A stretch of DNA of 64,000 nucleotides from positions 798,956-862,955 of the forward strand of contig VXAU01003994.1 in assembly GCA_013399695.1 (NCBI GenBank), read 5' to 3'. Position numbers and translations under genes: made by a program. Below the pieces are notes generated by a model that made no database searches, had not been told where the DNA came from, and saw only the letters and a list, made by a program, of their open reading frames with translations. Positions 60,901-64,000 of the stretch are shown here, in pieces (within the stretch, counting starts at the first letter, position 1; each line of letters starts with the position of its first letter). This stretch comes from Formicarius rufipectus. Its lineage: Eukaryota > Chordata > Aves > Passeriformes > Formicariidae.

Positions 60901-61845
60901 AAGCTGGCCTAATAATTGGAGTAATAATTCACTTATATTGAATGTGGTCCACTTAGATGTGGTGCTTATTTCCTGAATGGAAATTAATCTCTTCTAATGA
61001 TTAGGTTTAGATTACTTCACTGTATGGTTTACTTCAGCCTTATAATTTTACCATTGGTACATAAAGTAGGTTCATAAATAGAGCAATAGAGCCTTGGCTG
61101 TGGTTGGAGATAGTGCTGTGCACTAAGGTAAATTATAAATGTTGAGTTAGAAAATGTAAGAAGCCCAGCTGGCAAACTTCCATGAATTATCTCACAATAA
61201 TTGTTTCCAGCCAGCAGAGATTTTTTGTACAGCAGAAGGCAGGTTATTTATATTATATATTTAGCATAAAACTGTAATAACATCCTCTGGCAAAGGTACT
61301 CTCTGATGGTGTCTGAAATGGAACCAGCTTTCCTCTTTCCAGGCACTAATAAATGAAATAAATTGTGTCATCTCATGGCATTTCCTGAATTGGAGAATAA
61401 AATGAGGAGGATTTTTAATTCATATAGTTTACTTGTTAAAAAGTAAATCTATTTTTGACAACCAGGTTTCCTAGAATTGATATGTGTGGCTTGTGTCACA
61501 AACCCGAGAAATATTTCCTTTGTCATTCCAAGTGGGCAGAAACAACAGTACCACTAACAGTACTGGCTCCTGGCTAGCACAGCCAGGAAAATACCTGTGA
61601 TCAGGCAAGGTGTGTGAAGGTCACAGAAGTGGGTATATGTTTTCCCATTTCCTCAGAAATGCCAGGATGCCTGTTACATTGCACATTCTCAGGGAAACCC
61701 TACAGTAATGAGCATATGAAGCCAATGATTAGGAAGACTAAAAAGGGTATGTTTCAGAAATCTTAGGCAGAGACAAATCTTAGTGATGGGTCACACTGGC
61801 TACTCAATGTAGCTGTTCCATCTGCTGCTGAGGCCAGAGAATGAG
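54906..61845. other. Intergenic, mostly unrecognised
   Basis: I recognise no gene. The longest open frame is 247 codons at 60,122-60,865 (plus); it resembles nothing I know and has no supporting signals. A GATGAT microsatellite lies near 57,560 and a polypyrimidine-rich stretch at about 59,270-59,440. One short CR1 tail (56,277-56,330) is listed separately. Confidence 0.55.
56277..56330 (-). mobile_element. Short CR1 3' tail, antisense
   Basis: TATAGAATCATAGAGTGGTTG followed by TGTTGGATGACC matches the reverse complement of the CR1 3' terminus. Only about 50 bases are clear; the element may extend further in decayed form. Confidence 0.6.
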
Positions 61846-62429
61846 TGTTGTGGTTTAACTCCAGCCGGCAAGTAAGTCACACACACCTGCTCGCTCACTG
61901 TCCCCTTGTGGGATGGGGAGAGAATCAGAAGACAAGTGAGAAAACTTGTGGATTGAGATAAAGGCAGTTTAATATGTAAAGCAAAAGCTGTGCACCCAAG
62001 CAAAGCAAACCAAGAACTTAATTCACTGCTCTTCGTGGGCAGGCAGGTGTTCAGCCATCCCCAGGACAGCAGGGCTTCATCACCCGTAATGGTGACCAGG
62101 GAAGACAAACTCCATCACTCTGAATGTTCTCCCCTTCCCTTTTCTCCCTATCCAGTTTTATATGCTAAGCTTGATGCCATATGGTATGGAATACCCCTTT
62201 GGTCAGCTGGGGGCAGTTGTCTTGACTGTGCCCCCTCCCAACTCTGTGTGTACCCCCAGCCTATTCACTGGTGGGATGGTGTGAGAGGCCTTGACTCTGT
62301 ATAAGCACTGCTCAGCAATAATTAGAACATCCCTGTGTTATCAACACTATGTCCAGCACAAATCCAAAACACAGTCCCATATCAGCTACCATGAAGAAAA
62401 TTAACTTTATCCCAGTCAAAACCAGCACA
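61846..62429 (-). mobile_element. Nearly complete solo LTR of an avian ERVL-type endogenous retrovirus
   Basis: This 584-base unit begins TGTTGTGG and ends CCAGCACA, giving the TG...CA ends and short imperfect inverted termini of an LTR. Read on the minus strand it has a TATA box (TATAAAA, plus positions 62,156-62,162) and, about 185 bases further on, an ATTAAA poly(A) signal (61,968-61,973), so U3-R-U5 runs on the minus strand. The whole sequence follows, from end to end, an LTR family I know from neoavian genomes. No internal gag or pol sequence flanks it, so it is a solo LTR formed by recombination. The flanking five bases (ATGAG and AACAG) match at three positions, a weak target-site duplication. 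Confidence 0.85.
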
Positions 62430-64000
62430 AACAGAGAGCAGAAGGATGGAACTCAGGTCTTATAAAGATATCTCAGTTGCCTTCTAGTCCTTTGTTAACT
62501 TGGGAAGATGTTATGAATATTAAGAAATCAGTTGATCTGAGCTTCCTGCTCCCTGCCAAGTCTCAGGTGTTAGCCAAAATATTCTCTAACTCACTGTTTG
62601 GGTTAGATGACAATTGGGTCTTGGCACAACCCCAGAAGGTCAGGCTGTGCTGCTGACAGGCTCCTTCTCAGTATAGGTGACTAGCCTCAGGGAACTCTAG
62701 GCAGGTCAGCTATTTTTAATTTGACAGCAAAGTCACTAAAAATAAATTTATTCCTGGTAAGGAACCCAATCAGTTGTAAACTGAAGGTGCTGATGCGATA
62801 AGTGTGGAAGACACTAATGAAAACAAGTCTTATCAGGCCTGAGGATTGGTATTTATTGTTGATGAGAGCTCAAGGTTGGTGGATATGGACCATCACAAAT
62901 GCAGGAGTTTTCTGTCAGTTTTTTGAACAAGTATCACAAAACATCCTGATATTTTTTTTGGTTTTGTTTTTGTTTTTGTTTTTAGAAAGGTAGAACTGTG
63001 TAAGATCAAAATATTCAGTGGTATGAGACCTGTTGGACTGAAAAGGTACGGCTGTCCAAGGAGAACTGCTAAGGAATGGGAAATACTGTAGTGACGTCTG
63101 CACAGAGCAATGTAAGACCTACTGCTGTTCACTGTTTTCATCAAGATCTGAGAGTTATTGTAACATTTCTGCTAAGAAATTGTATAGTGTGAACACTGAC
63201 CAGGTAGGAATAAGAAGAGTCACCCAGAGGGGTCAGGATTGGTCAGCAGAGAGCCCATCCAGTCAAGGGATGTCTTAGTGCAGTCCCAAGGTATATTTCT
63301 AAATTAGTTATCTTAAAAAGGGGGAATAGAGGCTGTACTTACAGGAGATGAGTTTCAGGGAGCAAGCAGTGACTGAAATACTTTGGAAAGGTCAGAACAG
63401 AGAAGCAACTTGGTAGTAGTTCCCAGTGTGATGGGAGAAAATGTGTGGATTGCCTTTGGATATAGGATTGGTGAGAAGTGGGAAATGATAAAAAGCCCCC
63501 CATGAAACCTTTGCTGGAATACAGATCCTGCTGGAGTGTTCCCACTCAGAAAGAACATTGAACAAAGAATCAAAGAACACATCAAAGAATCACTGAAACA
63601 ATTCAAGAACTGGAAAAAAGGGACCTTTCATCAGCTGATGTAGAGTTCACCTTACTTTGTTTATTCAAAGGAAGAAGATATCAGTCTTCATCACCCAGGG
63701 TGTAAACACTTATATTAGGGCAAAATTCCAGGGTGGGATTCAATCACCCAAACACAGTCACTTGTAGCATGTTAGATGACAGATCTGTGACTGCTCCTTT
63801 TGGGCAGAAGGAAAGCTGAGATAAACTCTCTAAGCCCTTCTCAATCCTGCACATGAGATTCTGCTGGATACAGCACAAGCTCAGAGTTAGGCACAGTGTA
63901 CCACCCTGAACTAAGCCCCTCAGTCTTGCCATGTCAGCATGCTCCCCCAGCTGCTCTGTGGGTAATAGGAATTGTTTGAACAAAGCAGCAAAAAACCCAC
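62430..64000. other. Intergenic to window end
   Basis: I recognise no gene. A short TTTTTG tandem run lies at 62,952-62,983. Open frames are 83 codons or fewer and overlap on the minus strand. Nothing indicates the start of the next gene. Confidence 0.55.

Noticed and set aside
1..64000. CRISPR arrays, operons and other prokaryotic systems
   Set aside because: No regularly spaced repeats and no bacterial gene organisation; the window is vertebrate nuclear DNA with spliced exons and CR1 repeats.

Overview
The window looks like nuclear DNA from a bird. The mobile-element content is almost entirely CR1 non-LTR retrotransposons, plus one long terminal repeat (LTR) of a kind I know from avian ERVL-type endogenous retroviruses. 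The one gene present is the vertebrate gene TSNAX. I cannot name the species. The repeat style suggests a neoavian bird, possibly a passerine, but this is inference.

Layout: about 1-22,670 is intergenic, with no gene I can support. It holds an LTR-like fragment with TATA box and poly(A) signal near 10.5-10.85 kb, an old antisense CR1-type LINE near 12.96-13.7 kb that still reads a reverse-transcriptase motif, a 16-base poly-C run and a weak tRNA-derived SINE candidate near 17.2 kb. A plus-strand CR1 3' end at 22.68-22.96 kb abuts a CpG island (about 22.98-23.68 kb) that carries the TSNAX promoter and first coding exon. TSNAX runs from 23,450 to 46,387 on the plus strand in six coding exons that join, with all splice phases agreeing, into an intact 290-residue reading frame. 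Its fourth intron is about 15 kb and holds four CR1 fragments. A 3' UTR of about 1.4 kb ends at a good AATAAA signal at 47,759. From 47.8 to 64 kb I see intergenic DNA with an old plus-strand CR1 copy (54.65-54.9 kb), a short CR1 tail (56.28 kb) and a nearly complete antisense solo LTR at 61,846-62,429.

Function: TSNAX encodes translin-associated factor X (TRAX). It binds translin to form the C3PO endoribonuclease, which removes nicked passenger strands during RNAi loading and trims tRNA leaders. The four acidic residues known to form the TRAX active site are all present, so the gene should be functional. In mammals EGLN1 lies upstream and DISC1 downstream; I found neither here. I did not find a convincing undescribed system. 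The points most worth checking are promoter details (a ZNF143/THAP11-type motif, a G-rich leader, CR1 copies on both sides of exon 1), the two LTRs, and the old LINE remnants.
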